DNA of 64,000 bases from Massospora cicadina (taxonomy: Eukaryota > Entomophthoromycota > Entomophthoromycetes > Entomophthorales > Entomophthoraceae): contig JAKSZP010006605.1 of NCBI GenBank assembly GCA_022478985.1, positions 1 to 64,000 on the forward strand, in the 5' to 3' direction. The position numbers and the translations under genes are program-made. Numbering within the stretch: position 1 is the first letter of the stretch; every line of letters starts with the position of its first letter. Shown here piece after piece: positions 23,762-33,399 of the stretch. The notes beneath the pieces were generated by a model. It saw nothing but the letters and a program-made list of their open reading frames with translations. It did not search any database and was not told the origin of the DNA.

Positions 23762-25529
23762 ATGTTTACAAAGATTTGCAAGCCACTGCACGAGAAGATT
23801 GTGCACTATGCTCGGTTCCCACAAACCGGAGTTTCATTGAGCCAGATGGTTAAGTTTGGTAAGTGCAGAGTTTCAGACGGCATCTGCAGCTTAATATTTA
23901 ACCCCGTTTGTTCCCATCTAATCCTTCGCCAGGCCAAAAACCTTCCTTAGGAACCCTTCTCAAGGCCTCTCAGTTTGTCGCTGGTAAGTGAATACTTCAA
24001 GTTTGTAAACTTAAGTACAAACTCTTTGAATCTCAGGATGAAGGCTTAATGTTTTCCTTATCTAAAGAGGAACTGCCTGTCCGGCTGGCCCATCGCGTCG
24101 TTGAGCTCGATAACCTTCCCGATAACTTAAGCCAGATGCCGTCCGTTTTAAAAGTCAAGCATTGGTATGCGGAGTCATTTGAGGTAATTTTGCCAGCTGA
24201 AGCAGGCCTTCAACCCCTTACTAGGAGATCACAAATTTTAACCAGAATTTGCCACCCAGCTTGAAGGGGGCCTTCAAGAGTGTCAACTTTTCCGCCGCGA
24301 ATTTGCAGAACTTGCCCATTCGGAAAAGGATCCGGATATTCCAGATTCCTATCGGGGCTCAGGCTCGAACTCGCTACATCATAGGTTTTTGATTGAAGTG
24401 ATAGATTAATGAGCGTAGGTATTATGTCCCTATCCCTGACGGAGATGTCCCCCCAGAGGTTATTGGGAGCAATGAGTCGTTTGTCAAACTTATGGAGGCG
24501 ATAAAAAGAAGGCACGACCCGGTGGTGGCTACCTTGGTAAGCCAATTCTACGCCTCGGGGTTTAACTTATGCGATAGGGTAAAACCTTTATAGACCGGTA
24601 TTTGACTTGAAAAGCCCAAGGAATTGTTGAATTCAAGCAGGCCAGAAACAAAACTTTGATTGATGGCGAAATCCAATCCTTTCTCGATCGGTTCTACATG
24701 TCGCGCATCGGTATTCGCATGTTGCTAGGTAAGCGGTTTATTTTGCAAAAGCTCACAGATTATCGTTTAGGTCAGCACATCGCGCTTCACCGCGCTCCTA
24801 GTAACAAGGACTTCGTCGGGGTGATCTGCACTAAAACGAATGTCTTTGAAATCGCTCAAGAAGCTATCGATAACGCCAGCTTCATATGTGAAGATTTTTA
24901 CGGGCTTTATGAGGCCCCCGAAGTCATTCTCCATTGCCCCGAAAACTTGGAGTTCATGTATGTGCCGTCGCATCTTCATCATATGCTCTTCGAGCTGTTA
25001 AAGAACAGTCTGCGGGCAGTCGTCGATAGATACGGGGCCGACCATGAAGGAGACTACCCCGCAATTAAACTCATCATTGCTGCCGGCAAGGAGGTATATC
25101 GTAACCTTGAATCTTGGCTCATCCAGGTCAGGACATTACCATAAAGATTTCTGATGAAGGGGGCGGCATCCCTCGCAGTGCTCTTCCAATGGTTTGGACT
25201 TACATGTAAGGGGCGTTTGCAGCCTTTGCTAAAAACGAATAGGTACACCACCGCCGAAGCCCCTCTCCTAGAGCCCGACTTTAATAAGACCGATTTTAAG
25301 GCCCCGATGGCGGGGTTTGGATATGGCTTGCCCTTGAGTCGACTCGTAATTTATTAAGTCTATCTTTATTTTAATTTAAATCAGTATGCTCGTTATTTTG
25401 GAGGGGACATCAAACTCATCTCTATGGAAGGGTAAGGTGAATTGTAGCTTTTCATCGACGTCTAGGTATGGTACCGATGCCTATATCCATCTTTCCCGGT
25501 TAAGTGATTCGGAAGAGCCGCTTCCATAA
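23762..25529 (+). CDS. Mitochondrial pyruvate dehydrogenase kinase family protein, ten exons
   Basis: Proposed exons: 23762-23858, 23933-23983, 24068-24183, 24225-24536, 24615-24728, 24771-25093, 25132-25205, 25243-25345, 25385-25431, 25466-25529; about 433 residues, the usual length. These kinases phosphorylate the E1 alpha subunit of pyruvate dehydrogenase in the mitochondrial matrix. The N-terminal helical domain shows VHYARFPQTGVSLSQMVKFG and ELPVRLAHRV. The GHKL ATPase part shows the N box (FELLKNSLRAV, about residue 305), G1 (ISDEGGGIPRS, about 347) and G2 (GFGYGLPLSRL, about 395). The related branched-chain ketoacid dehydrogenase kinase is an alternative, but the C-terminal text fits PDK better. 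All nine introns are GT-AG with phases that join correctly except around exon 4. There the reading frame has stops near 24390-24408, and the join to exon 5 is one base short. It is either a slightly damaged gene or contains sequence errors. The ATG at 23762 was chosen as the first before the conserved N-terminus. Confidence 0.88.
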
Positions 25530-25983
25530 AGCTTTAAGTTTTCGGGTCATGTAACTTCTCTAAATTACCTCTGACAGCCCGGCCCAGCGCCTACAATAAA
25601 GTGCTCGCAAATAGGTTCTTAATTATTGACTTCCATATAATTTTACAGTAGAGCCATTTGGCAGCTTGAGGCAAGTATAAATTGGACGTGAAATCAAAAT
25701 GAAGTTAGCTTTATTACGTGTCACTTATAATCTTGAAACGATGCCATACATTATGAATTTAACGATCCGCCATTGTTGACTTATATGATCATATAACTTA
25801 ACTCTTTAAGCTGTAGGACAATTTGCTCTTTATAGGGTTGAAGCTTATTGCAATAAGTACCTCAAATGAATTGAGGATAACGTCACTTAATTAAGGTTAT
25901 TAGAATCTATAGATTATTTACACTAGTGTCACTTGATTTGAGTAGGCGCTATGTCTCTGGCACAAGGTTACTTACAGCTATGC
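25530..25983. other. No gene seen
   Basis: AT-rich sequence between the kinase stop codon and the family C LTR. It presumably holds the kinase 3' untranslated region and terminator; no polyadenylation signal stands out. Confidence 0.45.
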
Positions 25984-27160
25984 TGTTGGGATTTTGAAAT
26001 TGCCCACATCATCCAGCTTTATTAGATTATAATAGAATCTGTTCTATCTTCTTGGGTTCAATTTATAATATGAAAAACTAGTAGTGGATGTGGGAGTTAT
26101 CAATAATTTATAACTACTGTTAGTCTATTTCCCAATAGAATATTATCTAATTTTCCAGATTCAATTCTGCCAGATTTCTAATGTTCCATCGGGGAGGATC
26201 CCTGACAATGTTAGCAAGAGTTTTGATTAATTTGAATATTAAAGATTAAATTATCTTGCACAGATCAACCGCAATTTGTTTCCTGTCATAAGTGTTTATT
26301 GGATGGTGCTTAGCATTGACAACACTTTTATTGGCAGCAATTTGGGGGTAGCCTAAAAGGCAACATGACCAGCTATTAGTAGGTAAAAGGTCCTATTACT
26401 TAAGCAGGTTGCTAGTTTTATGATATTAATCCATTGGGGTTGGATGAAGGTGTCAGAACATACTTTCTCTAAATCTAACCCAGGGGATTGTAATCTAGTC
26501 AGTGGTGGATATGAACTAGATGGATAGATGAGCAGATGCATCATTCATCATTACTGCAATCTTTAAAGGGTTGGATTCATTGGGAATAGATGTCATTCCT
26601 ATTGGAGAACCAACAGAAAAGTTGGGCATCAAATTTCCCTATATATGCCCCTTAAATTTATATAATGAAACAGGCACTCCCAGAAGATAATTATTTTAAA
26701 TAGTAATATACTTATTTTAATATTATCCTCAGAAAAATTTGAGGGATAGTTTTTTTTAGCACTAGGTGGTGAGTTTGAGAGATAGTTTATTTTAACTAAT
26801 TATCTGTTATCAAGAGCTTTTGCATCATGAGTGGAAGGGAGAAGTTCCCTTGGTATCTAGAAATTTTCTAACTCTTATGATTAGAATTGAAGGGATATTT
26901 TCTCTTGTTGTCTGGGCTGTTTCAAGAACCTTCATGTAGATTTAAGGATGGTTGACAATACCTATCTATAGGAGAAACCTGAGCAGATATATTTAATTGT
27001 AAAAAAACTCAGCTAGATAATAGTCTTTATAATATTATCACTAACCCATATTTATTATCATATTATTTAATTAATATAGTTTAATGCACATCTTGAGCCT
27101 GTTCAGTAAACAGGAAAAAGTTTACATTTGGTCTCACTATAGGGTAGTTGAGTTTTCAAG
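25984..27160 (+). repeat. Left LTR of Gypsy family C
   Basis: Shares long, diverged similarity with 44644-45766, from the start (GCCCACATCAT) to the end (CAGTAAACA..AAAAAGT..TAC). About 1.1-1.2 kb. The right boundary is uncertain because similarity fades after CAAGCCA. A third, opposite copy of its 3' part lies at 53.7 kb. The two LTRs differ much more than those of family A, so this is an older insertion. Confidence 0.75.
26753..26773 (-). mobile_element. 21-bp LINE 3'-end insertion in LTR C
   Basis: On the minus strand it ends CACCACCTAGTGCTAAAAA. It is flanked by tttgagggatagttt (26738-26752) and tttgagagatagttt (26774-26788). The partner LTR at 45397-45414 has a single copy of the flank and no insert. 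Confidence 0.82.
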
Positions 27161-27843
27161 CCAAAGATTGTATCCAATATTATTACAGAATATTGTGCAA
27201 GAATGAACTTTACAAACTGTGGACAAAACTAGAGACAGTTAACAAGAATACACTGAATTTGGTTTCTCAATCTGATCTGAATACTTGGCAGAGTGAGTAA
27301 TGAATGCTAAGGAGGAAATAGAGCAGGTCAAAAATAGTAATAATAATCTATATAGAAAAGTCACTTTTTTGAAGTGAAAGAGGACAAAATTAATTGGAGT
27401 TAATTTTCAAAAGGTTGATAGAAAAGTGGATAGAGAACAATTCTGCTGAATTCAATAAAATGTAATGCAAGTCCTAAAGTGTTTACATGACCTAGACCAT
27501 CACAAAGTACAACTGTGTGAAGAAAGAGGCAGATGTAGCTGATAATGATAAATATGAAACAAAGTTCTTTTAAGATAGTGCAGGCACTAAGAAACATGCC
27601 TGTGGCCTTCAAAAAACTATCAAGGATGACTGCTGAAAAGACCCCAATAGTTGAAAGGGTTACCAAAAAAGTATTTACATTACAGTAATGACAGAAGAAA
27701 ATCAAAATACACTAAAATTATCTATTTTTTATTAGGATAACACACCAGCGTTTTTCCACTCATTCAAAATGATGCTGTTCAGATATGGCAACCAACAAAA
27801 AGCAGTAACAGTTATGAACTGCTTAGGCACAGATTACTAAAAT

Positions 27844-28260
27844 ATGTTGATACCCTATCTCAACGGAGATAATTGGTCATACAATGATTGCAAAGAAGCA
27901 ATCATTACTGAGTTTGGTAGCCCTGAGCTAATGGCTAGCTGCAAACAGGAGCATATGGGAACTCATTTTAAGAAAGATGAAACATTAGCCACTTTTGCTG
28001 ACCAATTTACCAAAGAAAAACAAATCCTGGTGGTAGCAAAAGAATTATCAGTTTTCAATTCATGTATTGCAATGCAGATGGCACTTTGGACCTACAGAGA
28101 TCTACACTGCATCATGGTCTTATGCATGCAATTCAGACTTTTATGTCAAAAATGGGTGAATATATGAAAAAGTTAGGCTTATGTTTAATCTACCTAATCT
28201 AACTATTGAGGATATTCTGGCTGATGAGGATCAAACTATGGTGGATTTTTAAGGCAAGAA
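27844..28260 (+). pseudogene. Gag fragment of Gypsy family C
   Basis: An open stretch of 107 codons contains GTHFKKDETLATFADQF, a capsid-type block also seen in element 2 (ETITKFADQF). It then decays through stops to about 28260. It sits just downstream of the left LTR, as expected for gag. No zinc knuckle is recognisable before the SINE at 28.5 kb. Confidence 0.6.
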
Positions 28261-28499
28261 TATATGAAAATTTAATGTTCAGAAGAATAGAGTTTCAACT
28301 AAGAAAAAACCCAATGAACAAAAATGGACGGATAATTGCAAAACTGTTGCCATAAATGTGGTGTGGCTTGACATTTTGTCACCTAGTGTTGGGGTTGAAG
28401 CTAAATGGAAAAGTGGATCTTGTTTTGCCTCAAGATGTGGAAACTAATCAAGATTTGGGAAATGGTTCATCAGTCTAGATGTGGAGTAATCTAAAAAAA

Positions 28500-28635
28500 G
28501 TATTTGAGGTAGGTCAACCTTGGGACAAATATATCACACCAAGAATTTTTCTAGCCAGTACAAGATTTGAACTTGTATTGAACAAAACCTGCACTAGTGT
28601 GGAATCAGGAATTGCCTAACCAGACTAACCACCCT
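28500..28635 (-). mobile_element. tRNA-derived SINE, family 2, inside Gypsy family C
   Basis: On the minus strand it starts at GGGTGGTTAG and ends GGTTGACCTACCTCAAATA, with a B-box-like GTTCAAATC region that carries a short internal duplication. Its flanks tagatgtggagtaat (28476-28490) and tagatgtgggtcaat (28636-28650) look like a worn target duplication. Confidence 0.75.
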
Positions 28636-28839
28636 TAGATGTGGGTCAATATAATGTTGCAATAAAACTGTTCTTCCAGATATCTTCCCCTATAGAGTAG
28701 ATACTTCTGATTTAATTGTAGAGGACCCAGGAATAATCTGCTGTATTAAGACTAATGTAAAATATAAAATCTGTCATGAGAGCAAAATGAAAAATAATTA
28801 TGATTGATCCAGAAATTTTGTGAAGAAAATAACTTGGTC

Positions 28840-29320
28840 CTTACGCTCAACAGTTAATGGAAAAGGCACAAAACGCCAAGAACAAAAATGATCCACTCAT
28901 AATGAGGTTAGATGAAGCTAAAATTTACATACTAATCCGTGCAATTAAGTGATCATTTTCAAATCTGTCAGAAGGATCCATTTGAACGTTAGGAATGGCA
29001 AATAAGGCTTACACTAAATTGAAGAAGAAAAATGATCAATCTGTTTAAAAGGAGTTAGTGATTGGTGATAAAGTCGCTTATTATGATACCAGTGGGATCA
29101 ATTGCCAGCTTCCAATAAATGGATTAAGATTAAGATCTGTTAAAATTAGTGAAAAGATGAGAACAAATTCTAAAGGTTGGGACAATTCAGATTTTACCAA
29201 GTCAGCAAAAGATGCCTATATGCTGATAAATATTGTTGATGGTTCTATAGTGTATTGGTTCCATAGTAGATACTTAAGAATTGGATCTAAAAGGAAAAAA
29301 TATAAAAATAGTATAATATA
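28840..29320 (+). pseudogene. Integrase C-terminus remnant of family C
   Basis: The frame at 29058-29321 reads IGDKVAYYDTSG.. and YMLINIVDGSIVYWFHSRYL, which fits the C-terminal (GPY/F-like) part of Gypsy integrase. Upstream text is rich in Gln, Lys and Arg as usual for the integrase tail. Because this lies only about 0.6 kb after gag, protease, RT, RNase H and the integrase core have been lost from this copy. Confidence 0.5.
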
Positions 29321-29582
29321 AAAATCATAGAGATAAAAATATATAAATGTGAAAAAATAATAAATTTATATCCTTTTATGATAGGATCATATTCAAAAAT
29401 AGGAAAGACAAAAAATATATTAAAAAATTGGTTATTGCCAAAATAGAGAGTATCCAGTAGTATTCACACCTTTCATCATTTTGCAGGGAGAAGGGTGATG
29501 AATTACAACGGATTTAAAGAGACTATGAATGTTTGGCAGGACCAGCTTTTGAAAAAATTGGGTCTGTCATGAAGAGGTGCTA

Positions 29583-29930
29583 TGTCAGGATTTTGCCAAC
29601 TTCTTTCATCCCTAAATTTATTACCAATATTCCTCCTTCAGTTGCTGAGGGGGAACTTAGTGAATTTATTCTCATCAAATCTTCTAAACATAAATACACC
29701 TATCCCAATCAGGTGATTTTATAAGATTTGTCTCTCAAAGATTGAAAAGATCTAATTGAAGGCAAGTTTCTACAAACCTTATTAATATTAAGTCCCTCCA
29801 ATAATAAAAAGTTAATTCTTTTTTGAGTTAATAACAATTATTATATATTAAAACTTTTATTTTTGGAGAGTCCACCAAAGTAATTCAAGAGAATATCTGC
29901 CATTTTTGAAGTATAATTTGAAACTTTAAA
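29583..29930 (+). repeat. 5' LTR of Gypsy family D
   Basis: 348 bp beginning TGTCAGGATTTTGCC. It matches 37161-37285 plus 43885-44134, the two halves of the split 3' LTR. The end is taken at the start of the primer-binding-like site. Confidence 0.83.
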
Positions 29931-29950
29931 AGTAGTGCTCACTACAGGGG
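29931..29950 (+). promoter_or_regulatory. Primer-binding-like site of family D
   Basis: AGTAGTGCTCACTACAGGGG follows the 5' LTR and differs by one or two bases from the sites at 9971 (minus) and 14322. Confidence 0.6.
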
Positions 29951-30147
29951 CCACTCTGAGTTATGCACCAATGAAAATGTCAATCACTAAAAGGGATTCT
30001 CCTTTTTTTCCCAAAGAGTCTCAGAACCATGAACATGGCAGTATTTTGCACTGGGTTCATTCCTCCTGGACCAAAATTCCCAGGGCACCATCTATGCAGG
30101 AATTCATTGTTAATCTATAGTTTAATGGTCCTAACTTTTGTTTTATT

Positions 30148-31100
30148 ATGAATTTTCAAATGCAGCCTGAAGCTTTACAAGACACCATCCAGAAATTACT
30201 CAATGGGGTCCTTTTTTATGGAATCTGTTCTACTCAGTCTCATGCCAGTGCTGTGCCCTCTACCATGAGGGATTTATATCAAACCTCTCAGTTGCCAAGG
30301 GTTAGTACCAGCCTTATTTACATCAGTTTGTGCATTCTGGTGTTGTACCACTTTTTTCAAGTAGTGAGAATACGTCATCAAGAAATACCTAACCTTTTGA
30401 TAGGACTTCAATATTTGAACAAGTATGTTTCTCAGTCCTTCAATTTTCTTCCAAGTATAGTTAGGATAATTGAGATGCAATTATTAGTAACTGTAATCTC
30501 ATTAATTATGTTCAGTAGCAAATTGCTCAACTTGACCACAGAGTATCTAGATTCATTGACTCTCAGTTGGTGAAATGAATTTAAGAAGTTCAAGTCAAAC
30601 GGAAAGACAATAATACTTGCTTTTGATCTAAAGTCAGGCGGTGGAAAAGAAAATTAAAAATTGTCTCTTTCAATTATAATAACTATTCTCTGACTTTTAA
30701 ATTTGAGTCAGCAATGTGGAGGGAACTCCCATAGTTATGGGCCTGCCTTGAGTGCCAGATACTCTTGGACCAGTAGGTTTCCCTGGACCTATTGGGCCCA
30801 AAGGCCTATGGGACCTTGAGGGCCCACAGGACCTTCTGGATTAGTTGGACCTCCCATGCAAGGTGGACCTCCTGGTCCAGTAGGACTGCCTGGACTTCCC
30901 AGACCACTGAGTGCTGTTGGACCTCCTTGGCCTCCAGGACCCTTCAGTATTTTGGGCCTGAAGGATCTAGTAGTTCATCTGAAGCTAATATTAGTTCCCT
31001 CTCTGAGATGATTAACAGTTGTGAGTACAATTTCACAAAGTAATCCAGGCTAGTAACTTGACTCTTGATGGAACTACTATTGGCCCTGTCAAAAACTAAC
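30148..31100 (+). pseudogene. Gag N-terminal part of family D with collagen-like repeat
   Basis: Starts MNFQMQPEALQDTIQKLLNG and decays through stops. At about 30768-30960 it encodes Gly-X-Y triplets over two frames (GPVGFPGPIGPKG, then after a shift GPTGPSGLVGPPMQGGPPG and LPGLP). The run is rich in proline, as in collagen. Such segments could act as a flexible or trimeric spacer in Gag; the role is unknown. A probable LTR insertion follows at 31.13 kb. Confidence 0.55.
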
Positions 31101-31133
31101 CAGACGGTTTCCTCCCAATAATATCGAATTAGG

Positions 31134-31740
31134 GGTGTCTGTTAGTCAGGCATGATTTCCAGCTAATACCTATTTTGATATCATTTAATGTTATTATATT
31201 ATTGATTAGTTATATTCAGAAAATTCCTAGCTTGGTGCCAACTGCAAAATCGTAGTGATTGCAAGAAATTCTGGTGGAAAGCTGAAGTATTTGTATTAAC
31301 CGTCTGATGATGATTTTGTTGCCTCAATTTAAGTTCAGTGGAATCTTATCTCAACGACAACTGCCATAAAAATGATTGTGGGATTTTCCCACGGAATTTT
31401 AAGTATTTATTATCAATCGTCTAATTATCAATTTGCTGCCTAAATTTGGAGTACTGGTAACTTATGCCAAGAATGCTCAAATTATTTATTTTAATACTAA
31501 TTTATATACAGCTGACTGGTGACTTGTGCCAAGGATAAGTTGAAATAATATTTAGTGTTTGGGACGAGCAGAATGGGAGGCAATCACTACTATGGATGAC
31601 TGAAATTGGTTGAGGTTCTGGCTTGGATGTCCAAGGGGTTTTCATAGGCGCAGTAGCCTAGAGTATAAATAGTTGTTCTTCCCTCCAAATAAAGAACTCT
31701 CTTTTACCCAACTTATTTTAGTTATTAGTAGTTAGTCTGC
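31134..31740 (+). mobile_element. Probable LTR inserted in family D gag
   Basis: About 600 bp of non-coding sequence with LTR-like layout: it begins near TGTCTGTTAG (31136), has a TATA box (GTATAAATAG near 31660) and an AATAAA signal near 31688, then ends near 31735. The short repeat attagg on both sides may be the target duplication, but the ends are not a clean TG..CA. No second copy of this LTR is in the window. Confidence 0.42.
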
Positions 31741-31744
31741 TAGA

Positions 31745-32960
31745 TTAGGAAAAAGTGGGACTGGAGATCCCCAAAGTAGGCGCAGGGTGACATTCCTGGA
31801 GTGGCCAACGCTGCCAGCTCCCATACCTCAGCCCTATGAGGAACTGACAGGAACCTGGCCAACTGGCCACCAATGATGATGTGCTGCTGGCCGTCAGCCT
31901 TGAGGTGGTGCAGCGCAGGAGTTCCATAGCTGCCCAGGATGGGGGAATTGACTTGCCAGGGCACACCCAAGATGGACTACAGGGCTAAGGAAAAATTGTT
32001 GGTCTGCTGGGTTGGTGGGCCAGATGTGGACTTGTAGGGGGTTGGTACACCTATGAATGTGAAACAGCAAGGATCAGTCAGTCTCCATATTGTTTGGCCT
32101 GGTACACTAGGGAAGCCCACTGTTTGGAAAAAAGATTTTCTGATAGGCCCTTTCTTAGTGCACCAATCCTTATCTAACGAGCTGAATAACCTGGGCAAAT
32201 GGGCTAAGGATATTGATATATCTTTAAAAGCATGAGAATCCAAGGGGAACCTTCACCAAACTAATATTGATTCCTTGGAGCTTAAATTCCAGGCGCAGCA
32301 AGAGCAACTTCTTGAATTAACAAAAAAGGTAGATGCCAAAGTGGGTCATTTGGAGTTAAACCATCATATTAATGAGACTTTCACTGAGGTTCTAAATATG
32401 CACCTGCAATATCATTCCCAAGCCTCTGACTTTAATCACTACGTCTCCACCCAACTGGAGCAGCCTGAGGTTCATGTCTTAACATATAATGCTCCTATGA
32501 GTTATTTGATATGTAAGGATAAGTATCCTCTTGGGAGGGGAATATCATTTCTTCCTTTACTTATATGAGAAGGCTCTGGGATAGGCATTTGACTTTAAAA
32601 AATGAATTACTTGCCCAATTGTTTTCATGGTTGGCCCAGGACATTATGGTTCCCATTTTTAACTTGATTTACTTGGTCTCAAGAAAAAGAGGCTCTGCTA
32701 AAGGAAATCAGTAGTGAGGGGACATTATCCTCTCTAAAACAGGCGTTTATGGGAATACATCCCCTCCAAAATAAATATATTAGGGATTTAGCGCATTGCT
32801 TCTATAAGGAGGTGCAGACTTTGGTGGCATGTGGTCAGTTAAATCTTGATGATGCTATTACCACCATTTTGCAGCATTTACTTCCCAAACTCAGTGGCAA
32901 GTCTACCTTACATAGTGTAAAGAAAAGCTTTCTGAAGTATCTTGGACATTAAGGAGGCCT
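31745..32960 (+). pseudogene. Gag central part of family D, broken
   Basis: Contains text typical of these Gags: VTFLEWPTLPAPIPQPYEEL, a short coiled coil (LKFQAQQEQLLELTKKVDAK at about 32280-32340) and a capsid-like stretch (IRDLAHCFYKEVQTLVACGQ, then LNLDDAITTILQHLLPKL) at 32749-32952. The last part resembles the family B Gag. Stops and shifts separate the pieces. Confidence 0.62.
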
Positions 32961-33399
32961 TGTTAGAACTGCCACTTCAATTCACCAAAAAATCCCACAT
33001 CTATAATTCCCTGAAATCAAATTGCCCTAAAGTGTATGCCATATCTGAAAAAATCTTGGTCTATTCAATGTAATTATGACACTAGTATTTAATACTGAAG
33101 GCTGCTATTTTATGAAAAATGTGGATGAGAAGAAAAAGGAAGACAAGTATAATAAGATTTATCATCTCAATACCAATTTTATAAAAATCAGGGTGACCAT
33201 ATCCCAGATAAATTTATAAAGATGAAAATTCTCCTTCTAATGCCTTGACATCCTTGTTGGCGTTACCTTCTCAATTTGAAAGTATGATTACTCAAATTGA
33301 CCTTGAGTAAACCAATGTCTCCTCATAGGCCATCATCTATACCAGCTCCCTCATGAATGTAGTCTCTTCTAAGCTGACAAAGTGGATCAAACTTAAGAT

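Noticed and set aside
25094..25131. A frameshift in the kinase gene before ISDEGGG
   Set aside because: An acceptor at 25131 (gtcag) gives an in-frame join from GKE to DITIKISDEGGG, so no damage needs to be assumed there.
31740..32243. Minus-strand open frames of 73-88 codons
   Set aside because: They are shadows of the plus-strand Gag text of family D, which has recognisable coiled-coil and capsid-like segments.
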